A stretch of 64,000 nucleotides of DNA from Novipirellula caenicola (GCF_039545035.1 NZ_BAABRO010000002.1:124001-188000); one strand, 5' to 3'. Positions 38,141-46,444 are shown, counted from the stretch's first letter. Program-made: numbers and translations. Notes: generated by a model not told the origin, from the sequence alone.

Positions 38141-39814
38141 GTGCTTCGTCGACGATCCATTCGTACAAAACTTTTTGCCGCTCTCGGGCTACTTTCAACA
38201 ATCATGTTGATCCTTGCCTTTAGCGGTTTCTGGGGGCTTAACCGCTACCAGCAACTCGCCAACGCGATCAGCCGGCGGGCGACGGAGATCCCTTACGCCA
38301 ATGATATCAATCGTTTGGCGGAAACGCTGCGGGATCGCAATAGCCGGCTCAAGGATTTGCAGCACAACGGGGGCATGATCGATGCCGCGTTGCTAGAAAA
38401 CCCGCTCGTTGAGATTGAGCGGTCTCGCTACAAGCAAGTGTTGCTCGAACTTGATTTGCGGCTCCAGCTTTACGAGGACGTCCTGAACTCGATTGATGCC
38501 GAATCGAACTTGCTGATCGATGCGGCGCGGCAACGACGAAGTCTGGCGGAGATTCGAAAATCCGTCGATGACCTTGATCGTTTTCATCGTCGACCGGTCA
38601 CGATTGACTACTCGCTGAAAAGCGAATTGTCCGAGCGGTTGGATTCGCTGGTCGAACAGACCCACGAACATCTGTCGCTAATCCACGGCGGGATGGCGGC
38701 GTTTAGCCATGATGTCCGCGGTCAATACCGCACGTGGTTTGCGGTCGCATGCCTGTGCACGATCGTATCGATGAGCTTGGTGGCGCTGCTGGTTTGGGGG
38801 TTCCACTCGTTGGTCGTCAAACCGTTTCGCACGCTGATCGTCGGGTCGCGGCTGGTTGCCGGCGGCCAATTGAATCACCGCATCGACTTGGGGACCGGCG
38901 ACGAGCTTAGCGAGCTGGCCGCAGCGATGAACGAAATGACCGATCGTTTTCAGAAAGCGTACAAGAAAGTCAATTCGCTATGCACCGACTTGGACCGGCA
39001 AGTCCGCGAACGAACGCGTGAAGTGATCCAGAACGAGCAACTCGCCAGCGTTGGTTTTTTAGCGGCAGGCGTGGCTCACGAGATCAACAATCCATTGGCG
39101 ACCATTGCTTGGAGCGCTGAATCGCTCGAATCCCGACTCGAGGAAGCGATTTGTTTGACCGGCACTGAGAACAAATTTGATGATGACTTTTTGACCATCG
39201 TACGTACCAATTTGCGGCGTATCGAAGACGAAGCCTTCCGCTGCAAAGGGATCACCGAACGGCTGCTCGATTTCAGTCGTTTGAATGAAGTGCGACGCGC
39301 ATCGACCGACTTGAAAGAGCTGGTCGAAGAAGTCGTCTCGATGGTTAGCAAGGTGGGTAAGTATCGCTGCAAGACGTTGCGCACCCATATCGCCGAGTCG
39401 GCCTATGCTCATGTCAATCCGCAAGAAATCCGGCAAGTCGTGCTGAACTTGGTCACCAACGCGCTCGAAAGCGTTGATACCGACGGCGCGGTTGACATTT
39501 ACGTTTCCGGCGACGACAACACGACCACAGTCGTTGTTCAAGACAACGGTTGCGGAATGAGCCCCGATGTGCTGAAGCATTTGTTCGAACCCTTCTTCAC
39601 TCGCCGCCGCGATGGCACCGGCACGGGACTCGGTTTGAGCATCACCTATCGCATCGTATCTCAGCACGGCGGTTCCTTGACCGCACACAGCGATGGCGAA
39701 GGGCGAGGATCACGAATGGAAGTGTCCTTGCCTGCCCGCGCCGTACACGAAGACAATCCTACAAAAAGTCGCGATACAATTGGATGGAATCATGAGTCAG
39801 TCAAAGCAGCCTAA
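38141..39814 (+). CDS. Sensor histidine kinase (NtrB-like)
   Basis: A 557-residue membrane kinase. Helices at about residues 10-32 and 199-220 enclose a ~165-residue helical sensor domain; a HAMP linker (222-275) and coiled coil follow. The phospho-accepting His313 is in VAHEINNPLATI. The ATP domain has N box LNLVTNALESV, G1 VVQDNGCGM, F box LFEPFFTRR and G2 GTGTGLGLSITYRIV. The GTG start at 38141 is preceded by AGGGGA. Its last 23 bases overlap the regulator gene, so the two form one signalling pair. The stimulus is unknown. Confidence 0.93.
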   Translation: MLRRRSIRTKLFAALGLLSTIMLILAFSGFWGLNRYQQLANAISRRATEIPYANDINRLAETLRDRNSRLKDLQHNGGMIDAALLENPLVEIERSRYKQVLLELDLRLQLYEDVLNSIDAESNLLIDAARQRRSLAEIRKSVDDLDRFHRRPVTIDYSLKSELSERLDSLVEQTHEHLSLIHGGMAAFSHDVRGQYRTWFAVACLCTIVSMSLVALLVWGFHSLVVKPFRTLIVGSRLVAGGQLNHRIDLGTGDELSELAAAMNEMTDRFQKAYKKVNSLCTDLDRQVRERTREVIQNEQLASVGFLAAGVAHEINNPLATIAWSAESLESRLEEAICLTGTENKFDDDFLTIVRTNLRRIEDEAFRCKGITERLLDFSRLNEVRRASTDLKELVEEVVSMVSKVGKYRCKTLRTHIAESAYAHVNPQEIRQVVLNLVTNALESVDTDGAVDIYVSGDDNTTTVVVQDNGCGMSPDVLKHLFEPFFTRRRDGTGTGLGLSITYRIVSQHGGSLTAHSDGEGRGSRMEVSLPARAVHEDNPTKSRDTIGWNHESVKAA

Positions 39815-41174
39815 ACGCAATGCAATGCATATCCTGTTCGCCGACGACGAAAAGAACTTGCAAGAGTTGATGCGTAGTGAACTTCCTCGCATGGGTTACA
39901 CCGTGACCGTGTGCCCGGACGGTTTGACGGCCGTCGCCGCACTCGAGAAAGAACCGTTTGATTGCTTGCTAGTCGATCTAGACATGCCGGGAATGAATGG
40001 CATCGATGTGATCGGCAAAGCACGCGAGCTGCGTCCTGAAATCGAAGCGGTTGTCATGACCGGCAAACCGAGCCAGGAGACTGCGATCGCGGCGCTGCGT
40101 CACCAAGCCTTCGATTACCTGACGAAACCCTGTCGTTTGGCGGACATCGCGGGGCTGCTTGGACGGGTCGCCGAGCGTCGTCAAACCAAACGCCAACTTG
40201 CAGCGCTCCAGCACCGGCTAAAGCGAGCCGAGGGTGATTGCAAAATGGTCGGCAACGGCGCTGCGATGGAGGCCGTACGCAACTTGATCGCGAAGGTTGC
40301 GCCTACCGAAAGCAGCGTGTTGATTCGAGGCGAAACCGGATGCGGCAAAGAATTGGTCGCACGCGCGATCCACGATTCAAGCTTGCGTGCCGAGCAACCG
40401 ATGGTCGCGATCAACTGCGGAGCACTGCCGGAAAATTTGATCGAAAGCGAACTGTTCGGGCACTGCAAAGGCGCGTTCACCGGCGCTGATGCTGCTCGCA
40501 CCGGATTGTTCGAAGTTGCCGATGGCGGCACGATCTTTCTGGACGAAATTGGCGAGTTGCCATTGGCGATGCAGGCCAAATTGCTGCGTGTCCTCGAAAC
40601 CGGTGACATTCGCCGACTTGGTGACAACCAAACGGTCAATGTCAACGTTCGTGTCGTCTGCGCAACTCACCGAGATCTCGAAAAGATGGTTGAAGATGGC
40701 ACGTTTCGCGAAGACTTGATGTTCCGAATCAACACCTTCGAAATCCATGTCCCCGCGCTGCGAGAGCGAACCGAAGATATCCTTCCGTTGGCATCGCATC
40801 TACTGTGCCGACACCGTACCGATGGCAGCAGTGAACATCTCTTTACACCCGAAGCGATCGCGGAACTCAAGTCGCATCAGTGGCCGGGTAATGTTCGCGA
40901 ACTTGCGAACGTGATCGAACATGCCGCGATTTTGTGTGATTCACTACCAATTGGAACCGAACACCTGCCGCGTCATTTCGGCCGCCGTCAACTGCGCAAA
41001 GAGTTGCGTGATTCGGAACCGATGACACTGCGTGACATGGAAATGCTCGCGATCGAACGAGCGCTCGCCCGGCACGATGGCAATAAACCAGCGGTCGCCG
41101 AAGAATTGGGCGTCAGTCTGAAAACGCTTTACAACAAGATCAATTCGGCCGAAGAGAAAAAGCTGGCCAGTTGA
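39792..41174 (+). CDS. Sigma-54-dependent response regulator (NtrC family)
   Basis: A 460-residue activator. The receiver domain (residues 12-125) has acidic pocket FADDE and phosphorylation site Asp62 in LLVDLDMPGMNG. The AAA+ domain follows, with Walker A GETGCGKE, the sigma-54 contact loop GAFTGA intact, and Walker B GGTIFLDEIGELP. A Fis-type helix-turn-helix ends the protein (NKPAVAEELGVSLKTLYNKI). The ATG at 39792, behind GGATGGAA, is preferred over the longer frame beginning at 39693, which lies in the kinase gene. It should turn on sigma-54 promoters when phosphorylated by the partner kinase. Confidence 0.95.
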   Translation: MSQSKQPKRNAMHILFADDEKNLQELMRSELPRMGYTVTVCPDGLTAVAALEKEPFDCLLVDLDMPGMNGIDVIGKARELRPEIEAVVMTGKPSQETAIAALRHQAFDYLTKPCRLADIAGLLGRVAERRQTKRQLAALQHRLKRAEGDCKMVGNGAAMEAVRNLIAKVAPTESSVLIRGETGCGKELVARAIHDSSLRAEQPMVAINCGALPENLIESELFGHCKGAFTGADAARTGLFEVADGGTIFLDEIGELPLAMQAKLLRVLETGDIRRLGDNQTVNVNVRVVCATHRDLEKMVEDGTFREDLMFRINTFEIHVPALRERTEDILPLASHLLCRHRTDGSSEHLFTPEAIAELKSHQWPGNVRELANVIEHAAILCDSLPIGTEHLPRHFGRRQLRKELRDSEPMTLRDMEMLAIERALARHDGNKPAVAEELGVSLKTLYNKINSAEEKKLAS

Positions 41175-41354
41175 CCAAGACGTTGCATCACGAGACAGGA
41201 AGATGCAGCAAGTGGAATGACCGCCGCGAATAGGATTACGGTGAACAGGATTGCCGCGTCACGCAAGCGCGGTCCTGAATCGCTGGCGGCTAACTTCGCT
41301 GGCGGCTAATTGCGTCATCGATCCACCTGATTGATGATCGATATGATTAGCGAT

Positions 41355-41954
41355 CTAGATCCCCGTGCGCACCAATCCCACGGCGACTCCGACCACGGTC
41401 GCCGTTTTGACGTAGCGAGGCGGTATCGCTGCGTTGGCTGATTGCAATCGAATGCGATCCGCTTCGGGGTGCCAATAGGCCAACGCGCAATCGCCGTCGG
41501 GTGTCTGAGCGACGACCATTTGTCCGGGAAAAGCGTGGTCTTGTCGCTGCACGATCACGTAGTCACCGTCGACGATCTTGGCGTCGATCATCGAGTCGCC
41601 GCTGACTTGCAGCACGAAACGATTGTCGCCAAACAGCATCTCGCTAAAGTCAACTCGTTCATTTTGCTCGGCTGACAACGAGGAAGGAGCCCCGGCGACA
41701 ACCCCGCCCATCGATAGGCTGTTTGGGTTACGGTCGGCCGCCTGCGTCAACTCGATCGCTCGCGACTTATTCGGACTGCGGATGATCAAGCCTTTGCGCT
41801 CAAGGGCGCGAAGATGGCACATCACTCCGTTGGGACTTTTGATACCGAAATGTTCACCAATCTCTCGGACGGTTGGCCCGTAGCCTCGCTTTACAATCAG
41901 CGAGCGAATCATGTTGTAGACATTCTGCTGGCGGTCTGTGAGTTGAGCCGACAT
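41355..41954 (-). CDS. lexA: LexA repressor with alanine at the catalytic lysine position
   Basis: A 199-residue SOS repressor. The winged helix (residues 1-65) includes PTVREIGEHFGIKSPNGVMCHLRALERKGLI. The cleavage pair is A87-G88 in GVVAGAP, and Ser121 in VSGDSM is the nucleophile. In the ungapped alignment with the Bacillus-type protein, the general base Lys should be 38 residues after the Ser; here residue 159 is Ala (CALAYW), and no Lys occurs between 127 and 182. Self-cleavage may therefore be lost or altered, while DNA binding looks normal. A promoter with a dyad lies just upstream and suggests self-regulation. It converges with the regulator gene. Confidence 0.93.
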   Translation of the reverse strand: MSAQLTDRQQNVYNMIRSLIVKRGYGPTVREIGEHFGIKSPNGVMCHLRALERKGLIIRSPNKSRAIELTQAADRNPNSLSMGGVVAGAPSSLSAEQNERVDFSEMLFGDNRFVLQVSGDSMIDAKIVDGDYVIVQRQDHAFPGQMVVAQTPDGDCALAYWHPEADRIRLQSANAAIPPRYVKTATVVGVAVGLVRTGI

Positions 41955-41986
41955 CGAGGGGGCCTTTTTCTAACACATTGGGGGTC

Positions 41987-42005
41987 GTTATGTCGCTAGC
42001 ATAAC
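41987..42005. promoter_or_regulatory. Candidate LexA operator upstream of lexA
   Basis: A perfect dyad GTTATG-N7-CATAAC centred 42 bp before the lexA start. It lies just downstream of the predicted -10 box, where a bound repressor would block early transcription. That LexA itself binds it is inferred from position and symmetry. Confidence 0.5.
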
Positions 42006-42020
42006 AAGCGAATGCCCACG

Positions 42021-42048
42021 ATTGTACCATGCACTAAACGTGTGTCCA
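42021..42048 (-). promoter_or_regulatory. Sigma70-type promoter of lexA
   Basis: On the minus strand TGGACA (42048-42043) and TACAAT (42026-42021) are separated by 16 bp, each matching five of six consensus bases. Transcription would start near 42014, about 60 bases before the lexA ATG. Confidence 0.6.
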
Positions 42049-42113
42049 CAATAATCTGGCGTGGCCGACCTGCCCCCGTCTGTGCGGGGCCCAGATAGCG
42101 GCGAACGTGCCCT

Positions 42114-42923
42114 CTATGGGGACAGCATCCCCCCTAGCACCAACACTACCGCCGCCGCGCCAGCGGGGATGCACCACCAAGCGAACCAGTGGAGTCGATC
42201 CAGGCGGCTCCATCCGATCAGCCATTTCAGCGCGATGATGCCGACGACGAAGGAAACGAGTGCTCCGATGGCGAGTGCGGCGGGCGAGAAAACCACGTCT
42301 GTCGCCTCGGTCTGCAGCGCTGGGGAAAGTTGGCGAGCTTCGAGGAAATCCTTTAATTCCAGCACCACGGCGCCACAGATGGCGGGTATCGCCAACAGGA
42401 AGGAAAACGTGACGGAGTCTTCATTTTTCACCCCTAGCAGCCGTGCTCCCAGGATTGTGGATCCGCTGCGGCTGATGCCGGGCAAAATGGCAAACGCTTG
42501 AAAGCAGCCCACCGCAAAAGCGGCCATCAGGCTCATCTTTTGATATTCGCCCTCACGGGGTTTCAGACGGCCGAGCAGGATCAGGAAGATTCCCGTGACG
42601 ATCAACATCGAGCCAGCTAGAAGTGGCGAGCGCATCAACCATTCAAAGTTTTTCTTGATCGTTAACCCCACAATGACTGCTGGGATGGTGCCGATAATCA
42701 GCAATCCGATGACGCGGCGATCGCTGAACAGAAGGTCGAGGATGCGTCGCCAATAGATCACCAGGATGGAGCCGAGCGTGCCAGCGTGAAGGATGATTTC
42801 TAGCGTTGGCGATTCACTCAGTTTGCCCGTCAGAGCGCCGAGCACGACCAAATGCCCCGAAGAACTAATGGGCAGGAATTCTGCAATGCCTTGTACGACA
42901 GCGAGAAAAAGAATCTGTAACAC
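42114..42923 (-). CDS. uppP: Undecaprenyl-diphosphatase
   Basis: A 269-residue membrane phosphatase (BacA family) that regenerates undecaprenyl phosphate for cell-wall synthesis. The first catalytic motif VVQGIAEFLPISSSGHL opens the protein and the second, LPGISRSGSTI, is near the middle; about seven to eight helices follow. The GTG at 42923 is chosen since it begins the first helix and yields the normal family length; the open frame back to 43070 adds 49 residues unlike the family. It is divergent from a DUF368 gene of the same lipid cycle. Confidence 0.93.
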   Translation of the reverse strand: MLQILFLAVVQGIAEFLPISSSGHLVVLGALTGKLSESPTLEIILHAGTLGSILVIYWRRILDLLFSDRRVIGLLIIGTIPAVIVGLTIKKNFEWLMRSPLLAGSMLIVTGIFLILLGRLKPREGEYQKMSLMAAFAVGCFQAFAILPGISRSGSTILGARLLGVKNEDSVTFSFLLAIPAICGAVVLELKDFLEARQLSPALQTEATDVVFSPAALAIGALVSFVVGIIALKWLIGWSRLDRLHWFAWWCIPAGAAAVVLVLGGMLSP

Positions 42924-43100
42924 GGCGGCGTTGGTCCTTGGCGGGAAGGTCGGGGCGAGACAGCGAGACAGACTCGGAGTGAGCCATGCGGGTTTTAAAG
43001 CGCGGTCCGGAGTTGTGGAAGGGCAACGCCCAGTGTTAGAAAATCGGATTATAGTTGTCGCTATGTCCACTGCGACTTAATTCAAAGACAGGAAAGTTTG

Positions 43101-44147
43101 ATGCATCACACCGAAGACTCGGTTGCAGACACCGTTGCAAGTCCGACTGGGACGGACCAAGTCACGTCCAGCGACGCCGAGGGACCGCTAAAGCTGGCAA
43201 CGAATCCCACCGTTTTGGGCGACGTCATCAATGTGGTTCGCGGATTCTGCATGGGAGCTGCCGACACCGTGCCTGGTGTTAGCGGAGGCACGGTGGCGTT
43301 GATTTTGGGGCATTACCAGCGGCTGGTGACCTGTATCTCACAAATTGACTCGCATTTCGTTTCGCTGGTGCTGCATCGAAAATTTCGTGAAGCGGGACGC
43401 CACATCGACCTTCGTTTCTTGATGGCGTTGGGCATTGGGATTGCGGCAGGGATTGTCTCGCTAGCGGGGCTGATGCATTGGTTGTTGGATCACAAGCAAC
43501 CCGAGACGTTTGCGGTTTTCTTTGGCTTGATTCTCGCCAGTGTTTGGATTGTCAAAAGCTACGTCAGCCACTGGAGGGTGCCGCAGGTGGTCGCCTGTGT
43601 ATTGGGCGTTGCCGTGGCGGTGGCGATCACGTTGATGCCAATGGGCGAGGGAGACATGGGTCTTCCGTTTTTGTTTTTGAGCGCCTCGGTGGCAATTTGT
43701 GCGATGATCTTGCCAGGGATTAGTGGCGCGTTTGTGCTGTTGTTGTTCGGAGTCTATCACCCGGTAACCGGATTGATCAAAGATGCCGCGAGAGGAATTG
43801 TGTCGCTGGAATCGCTGTTACAGATCGCAGTCTTCGCCAGTGGTTGTGCATTTGGGTTATTGGCGTTTTCGCGATTGCTGCGTTGGATGTTAGAACATCA
43901 TCGCAGCACCACGATGGCGGGGCTGATTGGATTGATGATTGGCAGCGTCGGCAAACTATGGCCGCTGCAACAACCAACGCCAGAGACGGCAAATCTCGAA
44001 AGCAAGTTTCGGCAGATGGAATTTGTATCGTACAGCCAGTGGCCTGGCAGCATTGCGGTGTTGGTGGCTCTAGCCGTTGCCGCAGCCGTCGCCGTGATTG
44101 TGATCGAAAGCATCGCCAACAAGATCGACCACAACACCCCCACATAG
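43101..44147 (+). CDS. DUF368 polyprenyl-phosphate transporter family protein
   Basis: A 348-residue membrane protein. The signature GFCMGAADTVPGVSGGTVALILGHYQRLV starts the core, and a related inverted copy ILPGISGAFVLLLFGVYHPV lies at about residues 210-230; some eight to nine helices. DUF368 members have been reported to flip undecaprenyl phosphate back to the cytoplasmic side (PopT), and the divergent uppP beside it fits that role. The ATG at 43101 follows AGGAAAG. A ~30-residue polar N-terminal extension precedes the first helix. Confidence 0.9.
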   Translation: MHHTEDSVADTVASPTGTDQVTSSDAEGPLKLATNPTVLGDVINVVRGFCMGAADTVPGVSGGTVALILGHYQRLVTCISQIDSHFVSLVLHRKFREAGRHIDLRFLMALGIGIAAGIVSLAGLMHWLLDHKQPETFAVFFGLILASVWIVKSYVSHWRVPQVVACVLGVAVAVAITLMPMGEGDMGLPFLFLSASVAICAMILPGISGAFVLLLFGVYHPVTGLIKDAARGIVSLESLLQIAVFASGCAFGLLAFSRLLRWMLEHHRSTTMAGLIGLMIGSVGKLWPLQQPTPETANLESKFRQMEFVSYSQWPGSIAVLVALAVAAAVAVIVIESIANKIDHNTPT

Positions 44148-44195
44148 CGAGGCCCTCCCTCAAACCGATTGTCGCCACTTCCACCACTTCCATGA

Positions 44196-44424
44196 GGGAC
44201 ACAGCATGTTTTAGGGGGGGGAGCCCAACTGTCATGTTAGCGGAGCATGATTGCAAGCAATCCTGCCGCGCACTTCATCGAGTTCATCACTTCATCGAGT
44301 TCATCACTTCATCGAGTTCATCACTTCATCGAGTTCATCACTTCATCGAGGGACAGAGCATGCTATCGGGGAACTGAATTCGCCAGCAGTATCCCGGAGG
44401 GACATAGCATTATTCTGGGGGGGG
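44196..44424 (+). repeat. Three REP-like elements upstream of the transposase gene
   Basis: The core GGGACAnAGCAT followed some 6-9 bases later by a G-run occurs at 44196-44207, 44350-44361 and 44399-44410 in the same direction. Their inverted counterparts lie behind the transposase gene, so the set frames it. Confidence 0.7.
44271..44350. repeat. 17-bp tandem repeat, about 4.7 copies
   Basis: The unit CACTTCATCGAGTTCAT occurs four times without change at 44271-44338, then a partial unit runs directly into the second REP-like element. Such exact short repeats arise by strand slippage and may vary between strains. Confidence 0.92.
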
Positions 44425-44552
44425 CGTGAGTTTGGCATTTTTTGGAACCCTGTCGCCACGCCGCCCAATCCCGGGGGTTGACTTTCGACGCATGCGGGGA
44501 AACAGTTCTTAAGTAAAGTGTCTTGATTCCTTCAACGCTAGCGAGGCCCACG

Positions 44553-45635
44553 ATGGTACGCTTAGCACGCTCGGAGGTCTTCGATCCTGATGAAATCGCA
44601 ATAGCTCACACCTCGAATCGCACGGTTCGGCGATGTTTCTTGATGGGCGACGACCCCATCTCAGGAAAAAACTTCGATCATCGCAAAGTGTGGATCGAAC
44701 AGCGATTAATTCACTTCGCGGGCACATTCGGCGTAGATTTACTCTGTTTCTCAATCTTATCGAACCATTTCCACCTCATCCTGCGCTCGCGTCCGGATGT
44801 GGTTGCTCTCTGGGACGACAAAGAAGTGGCTCGGCGATGGATGCTGATATGCCCTCATCGCCGAAATGCCGATGGCTCAGCGATGCCACCGACCGACAGT
44901 GAAATTCACTCGATCGCGGGCTGTCCGATCAAATGCGCTGAAATTCGCAAGCGGCTCAGCAGCATCAGCTGGTGGATGCGACTCCTTTGCCAACGCATCG
45001 CGATGCGGGCTAACCAAGAGGACGAAGAAACGGGGCATTTCTTTCAAGACCGGTTTCACGCCACTCGGATCGCGGACGAAGCATCACTGCTTGCATGTGC
45101 AGCCTATGTCGACCTCAATCCGATTCGCGCCGCAATGGCTGAAACGCTTGAGCAAAGTGATCACACGTCGGTGCAGCGGCGAATCCAAGCAATTACCGCC
45201 GCCAAAGATGCATCTTGTAATGGAGAGAATCCGATTCCAAAATTGCCAGCCGACGCCATTGATGGCTTTCTTTCTCCGCTGTCGATTGATGAGCGATTTG
45301 ATCCCATCGGCCCCTGCGTAAGCCAGTCGGCAACTCGCTGCAGCAACAAAGGATTCCTTTCAGTCTCAACCGCGGACTACTTGGAAATGCTCGACTGGAC
45401 GGCTCGCCAAGTGAGGCCGGGGAAACGCGGCAGGACACCTAGTGGCGTGCCTCCGGTGCTGAAGCGATTAGGACTGGATGCAGCTTCCTGGTGTGAATTG
45501 GTGAGTGATTTTGGACGGCTGTTTTCTACCGTAGCAGGGCGGCCGGAGTGTGTCGATTCGATGCGAAGCCATCACACGCGACGCCGCTATCATTTGCGGC
45601 AGCGGGCACGCGAGCTACTAACAAGGCTCGATTAA
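44553..45635 (+). CDS. REP-associated tyrosine transposase (RAYT/Y1 family)
   Basis: A 360-residue single-strand DNA transposase of the IS200/IS605 Y1 superfamily. The HUH motif is H72-x-H74 in SILSNHFHLILRSR; the nucleophile is probably Tyr185 in AAYVDLNPIRAAM, and GHFFQDRFHATRI precedes it as in RAYT proteins. It is longer than the usual ~150-200 residues: a ~45-residue insert follows the HUH motif and a 170-residue C-terminal part is unlike the core. The ATG at 44553 is preceded by GAGG; a TTG at 44523 is the alternative. REP-like motifs flank it in opposite directions. RAYTs are often domesticated rather than mobile. Confidence 0.88.
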   Translation: MVRLARSEVFDPDEIAIAHTSNRTVRRCFLMGDDPISGKNFDHRKVWIEQRLIHFAGTFGVDLLCFSILSNHFHLILRSRPDVVALWDDKEVARRWMLICPHRRNADGSAMPPTDSEIHSIAGCPIKCAEIRKRLSSISWWMRLLCQRIAMRANQEDEETGHFFQDRFHATRIADEASLLACAAYVDLNPIRAAMAETLEQSDHTSVQRRIQAITAAKDASCNGENPIPKLPADAIDGFLSPLSIDERFDPIGPCVSQSATRCSNKGFLSVSTADYLEMLDWTARQVRPGKRGRTPSGVPPVLKRLGLDAASWCELVSDFGRLFSTVAGRPECVDSMRSHHTRRRYHLRQRARELLTRLD

Positions 45636-45826
45636 GGCTGCAAGCCTCCTTTCCCTCCCGTGATCGCAACCGGGCCTTGATCCCGAAGATGACGTTGCAT
45701 CTGCCCTCTCGGATCTTGGGATACCAGTAACTACGAATCCGTGCCAAAGGCGCGATACCGCCGTACTGCTGCCACTTAAATCCACGAAGCTTTTTTCCGC
45801 CCCTCACAAGCAAGGCATTTGCGGCA

Positions 45827-45933
45827 CCCCCAACAAGATGCTGTGTCCCTACTTAAGGCTGCTACTTAAGCTGGCGGGAGAATGTCGTGGCAAGAAAGGG
45901 ATTTGCATGGCCCCCAAAAAAGTGCTGTGTCCC
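45827..45933 (-). repeat. Two inverted REP-like elements downstream of the transposase gene
   Basis: CCCCC-n6-ATGCTGTGTCCC (ending 45849) and CCCCC-n6-GTGCTGTGTCCC (ending 45933) are the reverse complements of the upstream REP-like elements. Around both the sequence (ATTTGC, then a C-run) is also similar. Confidence 0.68.
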
Positions 45934-45980
45934 TGGGTGAGAAGGGTGCGGGGGAAACGCCTGAACTAAGATGTCGGGCC

Positions 45981-46027
45981 AATAAAAAACCCGCCTGTTG
46001 AGAGCAGAATGCAACTCAACAGACGGG
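45981..46027 (-). terminator. Strong intrinsic terminator of the small transcript
   Basis: On the minus strand CCCGTCTGTTGAG (46027-46015) pairs with CTCAACAGGCGGG (46002-45990) over 13 bp with a single G-U, followed at once by TTTTTTATT. It would end a transcript starting near 46250. Confidence 0.88.
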
Positions 46028-46101
46028 CATGTCTCGCAGTACCATCGAAGATGATCGCGAGTGGGGTGGCTGCGCCGAAGCATCAGCCCGCCGACTTAAA
46101 A

Positions 46102-46143
46102 CTACGGGTTACCACCCCGTTGGCAAGTACAGCAATAATCCAC
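46102..46143 (-). CDS. 13-codon ORF with near-ideal Shine-Dalgarno
   Basis: A GTG at 46143 opens a 13-codon frame (MDYCCTCQRGGNP) ending at the TAG at 46102. Seven bases before it ends the core of GAAAGGAGGTGATC (46159-46146), a 14-base complement to the canonical 16S 3' end, much stronger than any other ribosome site seen here. Three of the first six residues are Cys. A promoter-like pair and a terminator bracket it. The same frame is open back to 46305 (67 codons), but that longer start lies ahead of the promoter. It may be a peptide gene, or an RNA whose function is to hold ribosomes. I recognise no family. Confidence 0.5.
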   Translation of the reverse strand: MDYCCTCQRGGNP

Positions 46144-46227
46144 TTGATCACCTCCTTTCACAATCTTGTTTGACGAGTTCAATCCGGGTGCCAACCAGAG
46201 AGGATTGAAGATCGTACGGAAAGTTTC

Positions 46228-46248
46228 GTTGCGACGCGTTATCGCAAC
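46228..46248. other. Hairpin in the leader of the small transcript
   Basis: A perfect 7-bp stem GTTGCGA / TCGCAAC around a 7-base loop would lie at the very 5' end of the minus-strand transcript and could protect it or regulate it. Confidence 0.5.
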
Positions 46249-46260
46249 ACGGCAATCCCC

Positions 46261-46289
46261 ATTATCACTACCTTCACAAGCAAAGGCAA
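46261..46289 (-). promoter_or_regulatory. Promoter-like pair for the small transcript
   Basis: Minus-strand TTGCCT (46289-46284) and GATAAT (46266-46261) are 17 bp apart, matching four and five of six sigma70 consensus bases. The start site would be near 46250. Confidence 0.5.
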
Positions 46290-46444
46290 GTAATTCAGAG
46301 GACATTTTTTCAGACGATCAGTACCACCAAATGGTTCACCCGATTTCGTCAAATCGGAAACTTTTTCGGCCGAATACGGCAATCTGTTTTCCGGTGGCAA
46401 TCCAAAGGAACCGAGTGTGTTGTCCGCTTCGCATTGGCCATAAT

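Noticed and set aside
42109-42125. GGGGACAGCATCCCC resembling the REP core GGGACAnAGCAT
   Set aside because: It lacks two core bases and lies inside the uppP coding end; chance similarity.
46146-46159. GATCACCTCCTTTC on the plus strand, like the end of a 16S rRNA gene
   Set aside because: No other rRNA sequence is near; on the minus strand it is better read as a Shine-Dalgarno.
46102-46305. 67-codon minus-strand frame ending in the same peptide
   Set aside because: Its start lies before the promoter-like pair and has no ribosome site; the 13-codon start with the strong SD is preferred, though not proven.
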